Below are positions 56,201 to 62,766 of a stretch of DNA of 64,000 nucleotides, piece by piece. Each line of letters opens with the position of its first letter. Position 1 is the stretch's first letter. The position numbers and the translations under genes are program-made. Under the pieces are notes generated by a model. The model was given only the letters and a program-made list of their open reading frames with translations, was not told the origin of the DNA and did not search any database. Source of the DNA: JADJSS01 sp046329815 (GTDB lineage: Bacteria > Bacteroidota > Bacteroidia > Chitinophagales > JADIYW01); assembly GCA_046329815.1 (NCBI GenBank), contig JAXLTY010000001.1, positions 930,001-994,000 of the forward strand. The letters run 5' to 3'.

Positions 56201-56223
56201 CCGGAAAATTGCTTGCACAATAG
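53206..56223 (+). CDS. Large T9SS cargo protein with DUF7619-like repeat domain
   Basis: The frame is open from 53083, but the ATG at 53206 begins a Sec signal peptide (MRTLLKITFTSLLFISQLHSFSSGW), giving 1005 residues. The first half is a beta-rich region of propeller character. Near 430-470 a Ca-loop-like segment (IIGDMNNNCVEDQDTDVRMRNMTVT) resembles the start of a cell-surface Cna-B-like domain. DPNAKEAMP near 773 starts a conserved-repeat (DUF7619-like) domain with NYTIHFQNTGNDTAY. The last 80 residues form a type A T9SS sorting tag (VFPNPFRDKTQIIV, LSSGMYLFRI). It is secreted or surface-bound, role unknown. Confidence 0.85.
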   Translation: MRTLLKITFTSLLFISQLHSFSSGWQQKLDLINSSERANNSEIAMMANGDCIIASTFAQPWDSSVYLHQYKKADGELKLFNINYIFNKYIQKINAIKYLPSIQKYILIYEESKPYVVPYVNNKIYYHIIDSFEPFVMQPRHVLYTFTNNDLYSNKLVVTETDSTIEAGFSTVRIDNVNNHVCDTISFRRAAISFSNLDTVARIDSVIIPQKYNSANIQYGLYFTKKVQNDYILNLSNLDTFNRYYAKLIQVHANLTWDSVAVYYPNGFISPQLLNNGNLLIKNNFRGTMNGNDGYTTTDVYNSNLEKLFSIDSTSLPGNAAIYLEPKDGTVINIEGDYYPNQPAEYGMVKEIIDINNRKPKKQEVWHINYPDGISYRNFNIVSQTEFKDGYAYLYGLIAGPNNRNLYLIQIDSLGNVYNNLIRGNIIGDMNNNCVEDQDTDVRMRNMTVTANIDTNILFTSTDHDGYYQFATNYSGTAKVAPRNNFRYPLWTRGACSDTATIQLSTDVSVDSVNFNFTPILICSNLNISVQLKRFRHLLDSVYYYIDYCNTGTKNASNAYIDLSIDPLLTIDGATTSGGMPVTIMNLGSHRYRLFIGVADIFDCGRLIVKLHEAAEATLGRTVCIESHIYPDSVCMEATYTGSVITASATCLGDSVELQLKNNGGNMQQSKKYIVIEDQVIRKASSYSLPSNGILTEKFPADSGKTYRIVAEQEDVFPRELGEKFVTAFIEGCRPNDQVHVSTGNVMPFSNYNAPYRATACQVIVGSFDPNAKEAMPLGYGVQHFIEANTTINYTIHFQNTGNDTAYTVVVVDTISNALDINTLVPQVSSHTYRFERADSNVVRFVFDSIYLVDSVHNEPLSHGFVQFSIQQKTDNPIGTKIYNDASIYFDRNEAVITNKVFHTIGKDFIEVRLLSSTKNTKYNVKEVTVFPNPFRDKTQIIVKSDELRNPVLLLMNLNGQIIKTIESSGINTFDIYREDLSSGMYLFRILENNEEVTTGKLLAQ

Positions 56224-56246
56224 AAATATTTTAAATTTATTTAATA

Positions 56247-56276
56247 AAAAGAGCCAATCATACGATTGGCTCTTTT
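56247..56276. terminator. Bidirectional terminator
   Basis: GAGCCAATC (56251-56259) pairs with GATTGGCTC (56264-56272), loop of four. The stem is flanked by A-rich and T-rich runs on both sides, so it can stop the T9SS gene rightward and the zinc-ribbon gene leftward. Confidence 0.85.
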
Positions 56277-56303
56277 GTTTCATTGCATTTTTTGCAATGT
56301 GTG

Positions 56304-57074
56304 TTATGCTACTTCTTCATCAGAAAGCGTGATTGCCGAATCATCGACACCAGCCAAGATTCTGCCGCAATGTTCGCAAGTACTGATTTTCTTTTTGGTT
56401 CTGATTTCTGATTGTGTTTGTGGTGGAATGAAACCGAAGCAACCGCCGCAAGCGTTACGAGCTACTAACACTACAGCCAAACCGTTTCTGTATGATTTGC
56501 GAATACGTGTATAAGCAGCCAATAATTTTTCTTCTACTTCAGCTGAAACTTCTGCCGCTTTCGCTTCTAAATCTTTCTCTTCTTTTTCCGTTTCTTCGAT
56601 GATATTGTCCAGCTCTTTTCTTTTCAATTCCAAATCTTTCTTTTTAGAAGACAAACGTTTGTTCACTTCTTCTAAATTTTTGTTATGACTTTCAATTGTA
56701 AAGTTGGCTTCTCTGATTTTCTTTTCTGCCAATTGAATTTCCAGTTTTTGTAATTCAATTTCTTTATTCAACGCGTCAAACTCACGGTTATTTTTTACAT
56801 TGTGCAATTGCTTGTCATATTTTGTGATCAGGTTTTGCGCTTCTTTCATCAATGTTTTTCTGTGCTCAATTTCTTCTTTTGCATCTTCAATTTCACCATT
56901 GATCTTGCCAACACGTTTTTCAGTACCTGTAATTTCGTCTTCTAAATCAGCCACTTCAATCGGTAATTCACCTTTCAAAATATGAATCGCATCAATTTTT
57001 GAATGAATTGCCTGTAATTCTTCTAAATGTTCTAATTTGTCTGCAACGGTTGTTAATTCTTTTTTACGAGCCAT
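56304..57074 (-). CDS. Coiled-coil protein with C4 zinc ribbon (CT398-like)
   Basis: The 256-residue protein is a long antiparallel coiled coil (about residues 10-195, dense in E and K) followed by a C4 zinc ribbon: ACGGCFGFIPPQ and STCEHCGRIL near 209-240 provide the four cysteines. This fits the CT398/zf-RING_7 family. The role is unknown; related proteins bind nucleic acid or secretion partners. It follows the NIF3-like gene after two bases and is one operon with it, a pairing I recall from other Bacteroidota. Confidence 0.9.
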   Translation of the reverse strand: MARKKELTTVADKLEHLEELQAIHSKIDAIHILKGELPIEVADLEDEITGTEKRVGKINGEIEDAKEEIEHRKTLMKEAQNLITKYDKQLHNVKNNREFDALNKEIELQKLEIQLAEKKIREANFTIESHNKNLEEVNKRLSSKKKDLELKRKELDNIIEETEKEEKDLEAKAAEVSAEVEEKLLAAYTRIRKSYRNGLAVVLVARNACGGCFGFIPPQTQSEIRTKKKISTCEHCGRILAGVDDSAITLSDEEVA

Positions 57075-57076
57075 CG

Positions 57077-58171
57077 TTATATATAATTTACTGGATTTGT
57101 GTTAATTGTTGAAATTCGGACTGCAAAATTAGGAAATTTTTCTGAAATTATTTTATTAAATAGTTGTGAAGTAAACTGTTCGCTTTCATAATGACCAATA
57201 TCACATATAACTATTTGGTTATCAGCATCAAAAAACTGATGATATTTAAAATCTGATGTAATAAAAACATCCGCTTTTTGCAAAATTGCCTGATTTAACA
57301 AAAAACTGCCTGCGCCGCCACAAACTGCAACGGTTTTTATTGGTTTATTGAGCAATGAAGTATAGCGAATACATTTCGTCTGCATTTTATCTTTCACATA
57401 CGACAAAAATGCGGTTTCTTCCATAGTAATTTCCAGTTCGCCGATCATTCCTGAACCAACATGCTGATACGAATTATCCAGCGAAATAACTTCATACGCT
57501 ACTTCCTCGTATGGATGATTTTGCTTTAAGGTTTGAACGATTTTGGCTTCTAAATAATTTGGGAAAATCACTTCAATTTTAGCTTCGTTTTCCGTGCTTC
57601 TGATTCCGTTTTTTCCAATAACAGGATTCGCAATTTCATTTGGTTTAAATGTTCCGTTTCCATCAACCGAAAAACTGCATTCACTGTAATTACCAATATT
57701 TCCTGCTCCAGCAGCAAATAATGCATTCAGCAAATCATCTTTATTATTTTTTGGAACGTATGTAAATAATTTCTTTAAAAGCGATTTTTTTGGCTCTAAA
57801 ATCTTTGTGTTTTTAAGGTTTAATTTTTTCGAAATCATATCATTAACACCAAAACGAACATTGTCTAAATTAGTATGACAAGCATAGATCGCTATATCAT
57901 TTTTTATCGCTTTGATAATGGTTCGTTCGATATAATTTTTGCCATTTATCTTTTTTAAACCGGAAAAAATAATTGGATGATGCGCGACAATCAAATTACA
58001 ATTTTTGGCAATCGCTTCGTCAATAACGGCTTCAATCGAGTCCAGACAAATCAAAACACCAGTGCAATCTGTCAATTTGTCGCCAATAATCAAGCCAGCG
58101 TTATCATAACTTTCTTGGTATGATATTGGAGCAAAATCTTCGATAGTTTGAATTATTTCAGCTATTTTCAT
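57077..58171 (-). CDS. NIF3-like dinuclear metal-centre protein
   Basis: The 364-residue product belongs to the NIF3/YbgI/YqfO family, hexameric proteins with a dimetal site. Ligands are visible: His64 and His65 (VAHHPIIFSG), His99 and Asp103 (CHTNLD) and the late GHYESEQ. The middle section (about 130-235) is the extra CutA/PII-like domain found in longer members such as YqfO. It may act as a GTP cyclohydrolase-like or metal-handling enzyme; this is unresolved. It is the first gene of an operon with the zinc-ribbon gene. Confidence 0.92.
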   Translation of the reverse strand: MKIAEIIQTIEDFAPISYQESYDNAGLIIGDKLTDCTGVLICLDSIEAVIDEAIAKNCNLIVAHHPIIFSGLKKINGKNYIERTIIKAIKNDIAIYACHTNLDNVRFGVNDMISKKLNLKNTKILEPKKSLLKKLFTYVPKNNKDDLLNALFAAGAGNIGNYSECSFSVDGNGTFKPNEIANPVIGKNGIRSTENEAKIEVIFPNYLEAKIVQTLKQNHPYEEVAYEVISLDNSYQHVGSGMIGELEITMEETAFLSYVKDKMQTKCIRYTSLLNKPIKTVAVCGGAGSFLLNQAILQKADVFITSDFKYHQFFDADNQIVICDIGHYESEQFTSQLFNKIISEKFPNFAVRISTINTNPVNYI

Positions 58172-58232
58172 TTTTTTTATAAATTATTATCTACAAAGTA
58201 AGTAAAGTTTTTACGCAAAAACATTAAAAGGT

Positions 58233-59315
58233 TTGACGAACATCTTTTTAAAAATAGTACTTTTTCCGTTTGCACTTATTTATGGTGCGATTATCTGGTT
58301 GCGCAACTGGTTGTATAAATCTAATTTTATTGGCTCGACAGATTTTGAAATTCCTGTAATCACGATTGGAAATTTAAGTGTTGGCGGCACTGGAAAAACA
58401 CCTTTTGTAGAATTGCTGATAGAATTGCTGTATGCTGATTTTCAGGTTGGAATTTTGAGTCGCGGTTACAAGCGAAAAACGAGTGGCTATATTTCAGTAC
58501 AAACACATCATACAGCACTGCAAGTTGGTGATGAACCTTTGATGCTGAAACTGAAATATCCGAAGACAAATGTAAGCGTTGGTGAAGAACGCGTGATCGC
58601 GATTCCAAAAATGCTGCACGAACATCCTGACACAAAAGTTATTTTATTAGACGATGCGTTTCAACACCAAAGTGTGCGACCTGATATTAATATTTTGCTG
58701 ACAACTTATGACAAGCCATTTTGGAATGATTTAATTTTACCATTAGGAACGTTACGCGAATTTGCATCCGGAAAAAAACGAGCGAATATTATTGTAGTAA
58801 CCAAATGTCCGGAGAACTTATCTGAAAGAGAACAAACTGAAATCATTAGAAAAATAACACCTACTAAAAACCAGAAAGTGTTCTTTACATCCATAAAATA
58901 TGGTGTTCCTTATAACTTATTAAACGGAAATGACCGATTGAATTTAGATCATAACAATCCGGAATTGCTGTTAACCGGTGTTGCAAATGCAGAACCGTTA
59001 AAAAATTATTTAGCCAAAAACACGAAGCAAGTTGTGCATTTTAATTTCAGAGATCATCATTTTTTTGAGCAACGTGAATTGGAAAACATCAAAAAAAATT
59101 ATCCTGATTTTAAGCGATGGATCACGACGGAAAAAGATGGCGTTCGTTTGGCTGCACATGCAAAATGGTTCGCAGAAAATAACATTTCGTTGTATTGCAT
59201 TCCAATAAAAACACAACTAACCGGAAATAATGCAAGCGATTTTGCGCCGGTTGTAAAAGGTTTTTTAGCGCATTTTTATCACAATGAAAATGATACTTCT
59301 AATTCGCATTCTTAA
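58233..59315 (+). CDS. lpxK: Tetraacyldisaccharide 4'-kinase
   Basis: The 360-residue membrane-associated kinase has an N-terminal helix, the P-loop IGNLSVGGTGKTP (about residues 45-57), SRGYKR near 76, GDEPLMLK near 94 and the Walker B-like LLDDAFQHQSVRPD near 137. It phosphorylates the lipid A precursor disaccharide at the 4' position. The only in-frame start before the conserved helix is TTG at 58233. It is followed by a perfect hairpin terminator and divergent from the NIF3-like gene. Confidence 0.93.
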   Translation: MTNIFLKIVLFPFALIYGAIIWLRNWLYKSNFIGSTDFEIPVITIGNLSVGGTGKTPFVELLIELLYADFQVGILSRGYKRKTSGYISVQTHHTALQVGDEPLMLKLKYPKTNVSVGEERVIAIPKMLHEHPDTKVILLDDAFQHQSVRPDINILLTTYDKPFWNDLILPLGTLREFASGKKRANIIVVTKCPENLSEREQTEIIRKITPTKNQKVFFTSIKYGVPYNLLNGNDRLNLDHNNPELLLTGVANAEPLKNYLAKNTKQVVHFNFRDHHFFEQRELENIKKNYPDFKRWITTEKDGVRLAAHAKWFAENNISLYCIPIKTQLTGNNASDFAPVVKGFLAHFYHNENDTSNSHS

Positions 59316-59334
59316 TCTATAAATCATAAATAAC

Positions 59335-59366
59335 AAAAACGCCGACCAAATTTGGTCGGCGTTTTT
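59335..59366. terminator. Perfect-palindrome terminator after lpxK
   Basis: A 32-base perfect palindrome with core CGCCGACC paired to GGTCGGCG, flanked by A and T runs of five or more. It can end transcription in both directions. Confidence 0.9.
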
Positions 59367-59373
59367 ACTAAAT

Positions 59374-59407
59374 AAACATTTCTAAAGTTAAAACTTTAGA
59401 AATGTTT
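59374..59407 (-). terminator. Terminator hairpin of the OmpA gene
   Basis: A 16-base stem starting AAACATTTCTAAAG at 59374 pairs with its complement ending at 59407, with a two-base loop. It lies just past the OmpA stop on the minus strand, back to back with the lpxK terminator. Confidence 0.75.
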
Positions 59408-59415
59408 GTACACTA

Positions 59416-61809
59416 TTATTTGAAACTCAAATTGAATTCTACACGTCTGTTTTGCGCTCTGCCAGCTGCTGTTTTATTGTCAGCGATTGGTTTCGTTAAA
59501 CCGTAACCTGCAGATGTCATTCTTGACGCGTCAACACCTTGTTTTACTAAGTAATCCAAAGCTGCTTTCGCTCTTTCTTGAGATAATTTCAAGTTCAGAT
59601 CAGCTTTACCAACATTATCAGTATGGCCATCGATGCTTACATTATAGTAGTCGTATTCTTTTAAGATTTTCGCTACTTCATTTAAGATCGCGTAAGATAC
59701 CGGTTTGATCACTGCTTTACCTGTTTCAAACTGAATATTACGTGCTTTCAACAATACTTTTTTTACTTTTTCTTCAATCACAGGGCAACCTTGATTTGAT
59801 GCAGGTCCTTTAACTGTAGGACATTTGTCGTCTTTATCTAAAACGCCATCACCATCTGTATCCGGATAAGGGCAACCTTGATTTGCAACAGGACCTTTTA
59901 CGGTAATGCATTTATCTTCGTTATCATAAACACCATCGCCATCTGTATCAGGACAACCTTTGTGTGCTTTATCACCTGCAACATCAGGACATGCATCTTC
60001 GCTGTCTTGTACGCCATCGCCATCGCGATCCGGACAACCTTTGAATTCTTTCAAACCTTTTACATCAGGACAATTGTCATCTTTGTCAGCAATACCATCA
60101 CCATCACGATCCGGACAACCTTTCAGTTCTTTCAAACCAGCTTGTTCAGGACAATCATCTTCCATGTCGATGATACCGTCACCATCTTTATCAGGACAAC
60201 CTTGTAATTCTTTTAAACCAGCAACATCCGGACATTTATCTTCAGTATCCAAGATGCCATCACCATCGCGGTCAGGGCAACCTTTTGATTCGCAAGTTCC
60301 TTTTGCATTTGGACAAAGGTCTTTTTTGTTAGAAACACCATCTTTGTCTTTATCTTTTGCTTTCAAGTGTGGTATAGATACTTTCAAGCCCATTTGAATA
60401 TTGATATCTCTTGCATTTCCTTTTTTCATTTTAATTAATGTAGAGAAGATATCCTGAGAAGCAATGTATAACGGACCAGCTCTGAAACCCAAACCCCATT
60501 GCGCGTTTGCTAACTGATCAACTGCAACCGGCATATAAACACCAGCCCATTTGTAATCGTAACGTGGCGTTACAGCAACTGTGCTTAAGTGGTGAACATT
60601 GTTTGCTTTTTGTGGCAACGGATTGATCTGTGCAGCCACGTTTACACCAAAACCTTTGATGATGTTTACGTCAGCCCAAACGTTGATGGTTGTAGGTAAC
60701 CACATCTTGAATGTACTTTCGTTATTTGCCTGTACACCTTGATTTAACCAAGTATATAACAACGTATTTTCATCGAAATTATCGCCAGATTTAACCAAAT
60801 TCAAATTGTAATCTCTTACTGAATCAGATTTTGTAAATTTTAAACGACCAATATTAATTACTGAAAAACCAACTTGTACGAAGTGTTTGTCTCTTTCGTT
60901 GTAGTAAAGATCTTTACAATCCATAGAATATTTTTGCTTATCTTTTTCTCTTCTGAACTCATAAACTAAAGCAATATCAGCCGCAGCAGACCATTTTGAA
61001 ATAGTATTATCTTTAAATGCTTTAAAAATTTCTTTCGCATCATCTTCATCAAAATCACCGTGTGAAGGCAAAAAATATTCTAAGTTTTTAGTAGCACCAA
61101 CTTTCATGTTCGCTTGAACTGAAATCGTATCTAAATTATCAAAATGATAGTTGAAATTTTCAGAATAAGCATACATCGCAGCTAAACCTTTCACTACTTT
61201 CAACGTTGCACCAACTTTCAAGAAGTGTTTGTCTTTATCTAATACAACGCGAGAATATGTTAAACCGGCATCAGCCCAAGCCATACCTTTAACGCCAACA
61301 TTTGTCAATGTGTGATTAATACCAACAAAATTTCCGATTTGTGTGAATGCTTCATTGCCCCAACCCCAGCGCAAATTACGCGCTAATGCTTCACCAACAT
61401 TGTCAACATTTGCAATAGAATTTAAATGAGAAGAAAATGCCACTGCCTGGTTATTGCTTTTGTTTTTCCCAAAAGATACTAAAAAAGACAAAGGCAATTG
61501 TGTAGTTGAACTTGAATAAGCAAATTTCTTTTTACCGTTCAGGTTTTCATGTAAGTTTGTCTTATCATCAAAATCTTTGAACATGGACAATTTACCTTTC
61601 AATCCAATGTAATTGTTGCTTGTTGTCATATCTGTAGTAAATAAGTTAATATCTACCAAATAACGGCTGTCAGCAATTGCCGGATTGTAATTTACATTGG
61701 TGATTCCACCAAAGTTGCTGGCACGAATTCCTAAGAACTGTGCTTTTGCACTCATTATACAGACCAGCGCGGTCAGTAAGAGTACGATTTGTTTGTGCGT
61801 TTGTTTCAT
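59416..61809 (-). CDS. OmpA-family protein with DUF5723-like barrel and TSP3 repeats
   Basis: The 797-residue protein has a Sec signal peptide (MSAKAQ), then about 460 residues of outer-membrane barrel type (DUF5723-like: FLGIRASNFGGITNVNYNPAIADSRY). Seven thrombospondin type 3 calcium-binding repeats follow (pattern D-x-D-G-D-G-x-x-D-x-x-D-x-C-P; DNA about 59784-60357), each ending G-C-P. The C-terminal OmpA domain (DGHTDNVGKADLNLKLSQERA, GRAQNRRVEF) binds peptidoglycan. It ties the outer membrane to the wall, with the Ca-stiffened repeats as a spacer. The promoter TACTTTTG is at 61849-61856. Confidence 0.92.
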   Translation of the reverse strand: MKQTHKQIVLLLTALVCIMSAKAQFLGIRASNFGGITNVNYNPAIADSRYLVDINLFTTDMTTSNNYIGLKGKLSMFKDFDDKTNLHENLNGKKKFAYSSSTTQLPLSFLVSFGKNKSNNQAVAFSSHLNSIANVDNVGEALARNLRWGWGNEAFTQIGNFVGINHTLTNVGVKGMAWADAGLTYSRVVLDKDKHFLKVGATLKVVKGLAAMYAYSENFNYHFDNLDTISVQANMKVGATKNLEYFLPSHGDFDEDDAKEIFKAFKDNTISKWSAAADIALVYEFRREKDKQKYSMDCKDLYYNERDKHFVQVGFSVINIGRLKFTKSDSVRDYNLNLVKSGDNFDENTLLYTWLNQGVQANNESTFKMWLPTTINVWADVNIIKGFGVNVAAQINPLPQKANNVHHLSTVAVTPRYDYKWAGVYMPVAVDQLANAQWGLGFRAGPLYIASQDIFSTLIKMKKGNARDINIQMGLKVSIPHLKAKDKDKDGVSNKKDLCPNAKGTCESKGCPDRDGDGILDTEDKCPDVAGLKELQGCPDKDGDGIIDMEDDCPEQAGLKELKGCPDRDGDGIADKDDNCPDVKGLKEFKGCPDRDGDGVQDSEDACPDVAGDKAHKGCPDTDGDGVYDNEDKCITVKGPVANQGCPYPDTDGDGVLDKDDKCPTVKGPASNQGCPVIEEKVKKVLLKARNIQFETGKAVIKPVSYAILNEVAKILKEYDYYNVSIDGHTDNVGKADLNLKLSQERAKAALDYLVKQGVDASRMTSAGYGLTKPIADNKTAAGRAQNRRVEFNLSFK

Positions 61810-61848
61810 ATGCTAGTTGTTAATTAATATTAATTTGGTTATAAGACG

Positions 61849-61856
61849 CAAAAGTA
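61849..61856 (-). promoter_or_regulatory. TAnnTTTG promoter of the OmpA gene
   Basis: The minus strand reads TACTTTTG, 39 bases before the ATG at 61809. Confidence 0.6.
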
Positions 61857-61966
61857 ATCTATCCGTTGCATTGAGAATTTTTAAATTTGTTAAGTTTCTA
61901 TTAACAGCGTAAGTTTAACATTTATCATTTTTTAATCAAAACAACTGTATTTCTAAAATTTTGAGT

Positions 61967-61974
61967 TATATTTG
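61967..61974 (+). promoter_or_regulatory. TAnnTTTG promoter of the DUF4290-murA operon
   Basis: TATATTTG lies 87 bases before the ATG at 62062, leaving a leader of about 80 bases in which I see no clear hairpin. Confidence 0.6.
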
Positions 61975-62061
61975 CATTACTTCACAATACAACTACAAAT
62001 TAATGTCTAACGATTTTGTTGTATTAATGAGATTCCATCCAATCCTTTAAAAATTATTAGT

Positions 62062-62766
62062 ATGAATTACAATACCGACAGGAATGATATTGAAATGCGC
62101 GAATATGGACGACATGTGCAAAAAATGGTAGATTATGCATTGACCGTAGAAGACAGAAACGAGCGACAAAAAGTAGCTGCTTCTATTATTCAGTTAATGG
62201 GCATTATTAATCCGCAATTGAGAACAACGGCTGATTACAAACAAAAATTATGGGATCATTTGTTTATCATTTCTAAATTTAAATTAGATGTGGACTCGCC
62301 ATACCCAATTCCAACGACAGAAACGGCACGCATCAAACCGGCTGATTTACCTTATCCGCAAAAGAAGATCAAGCTGAAACATTATGGAAAGAATGTAGAG
62401 TCTCTGGTAAAAAAAGCCATTGAAATGGAAGATGAAGACAAGAAAGCGCAATTCACAGAAATCATCGGCAACTTCATGAAAATGGCTTATAAAAACTGGA
62501 GCAACGAAGAAGTAAGCAACGATTTAGTAAAAGAAGATATGAAAACGATTTCAGGTGGCGAACTGGAAATCAGTGCTGACATGAATATTGAGTCTATGAC
62601 GCGTCAGCAAAATAAACGCCACGCTAATAACAATAATAATAACCACCGCAACAATAACCGCAATAACAACAACCGAAACAACAATAATCGAAATAATAAC
62701 AACCGAAACAATAACAACCGTAATAACAACAATAATAACAGAAATCGTTTCAATAAAAATAACTAA
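62062..62766 (+). CDS. DUF4290 protein with Asn-rich tail
   Basis: The 234-residue protein has a DUF4290 domain in residues 1-180 (MNYNTDRNDIEMREYGRHVQKMVDYAL at the start, ASIIQLMGIINPQLR near 44, KLKHYGKNVESLVKKAIEMED near 110). The last 45 residues are an Asn/Arg repeat (units of N-N-R-N-N) with a low-complexity, basic, disordered character. The function of the domain is unknown. The stop overlaps the murA ATG by one base (TAATG), so the two are translationally coupled, and the DUF4290-murA order is one I know from other Bacteroidota. Confidence 0.88.
   Translation: MNYNTDRNDIEMREYGRHVQKMVDYALTVEDRNERQKVAASIIQLMGIINPQLRTTADYKQKLWDHLFIISKFKLDVDSPYPIPTTETARIKPADLPYPQKKIKLKHYGKNVESLVKKAIEMEDEDKKAQFTEIIGNFMKMAYKNWSNEEVSNDLVKEDMKTISGGELEISADMNIESMTRQQNKRHANNNNNNHRNNNRNNNNRNNNNRNNNNRNNNNRNNNNNNRNRFNKNN
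62626..62760 (+). repeat. Asn/Arg-coding trinucleotide-like repeat
   Basis: Imperfect tandem units of AAYAAC and CGN codons encode the N-N-R-N-N tail of the DUF4290 protein. The number of units could change by slippage. Confidence 0.6.

Noticed and set aside
59784..60397. Open frames on the plus strand across the TSP3 repeats, and a CRISPR-like regular repeat
   Set aside because: The regularity comes from codons of the calcium-binding repeats on the minus strand. Units differ too much for a CRISPR array, and the plus frames are shadows.
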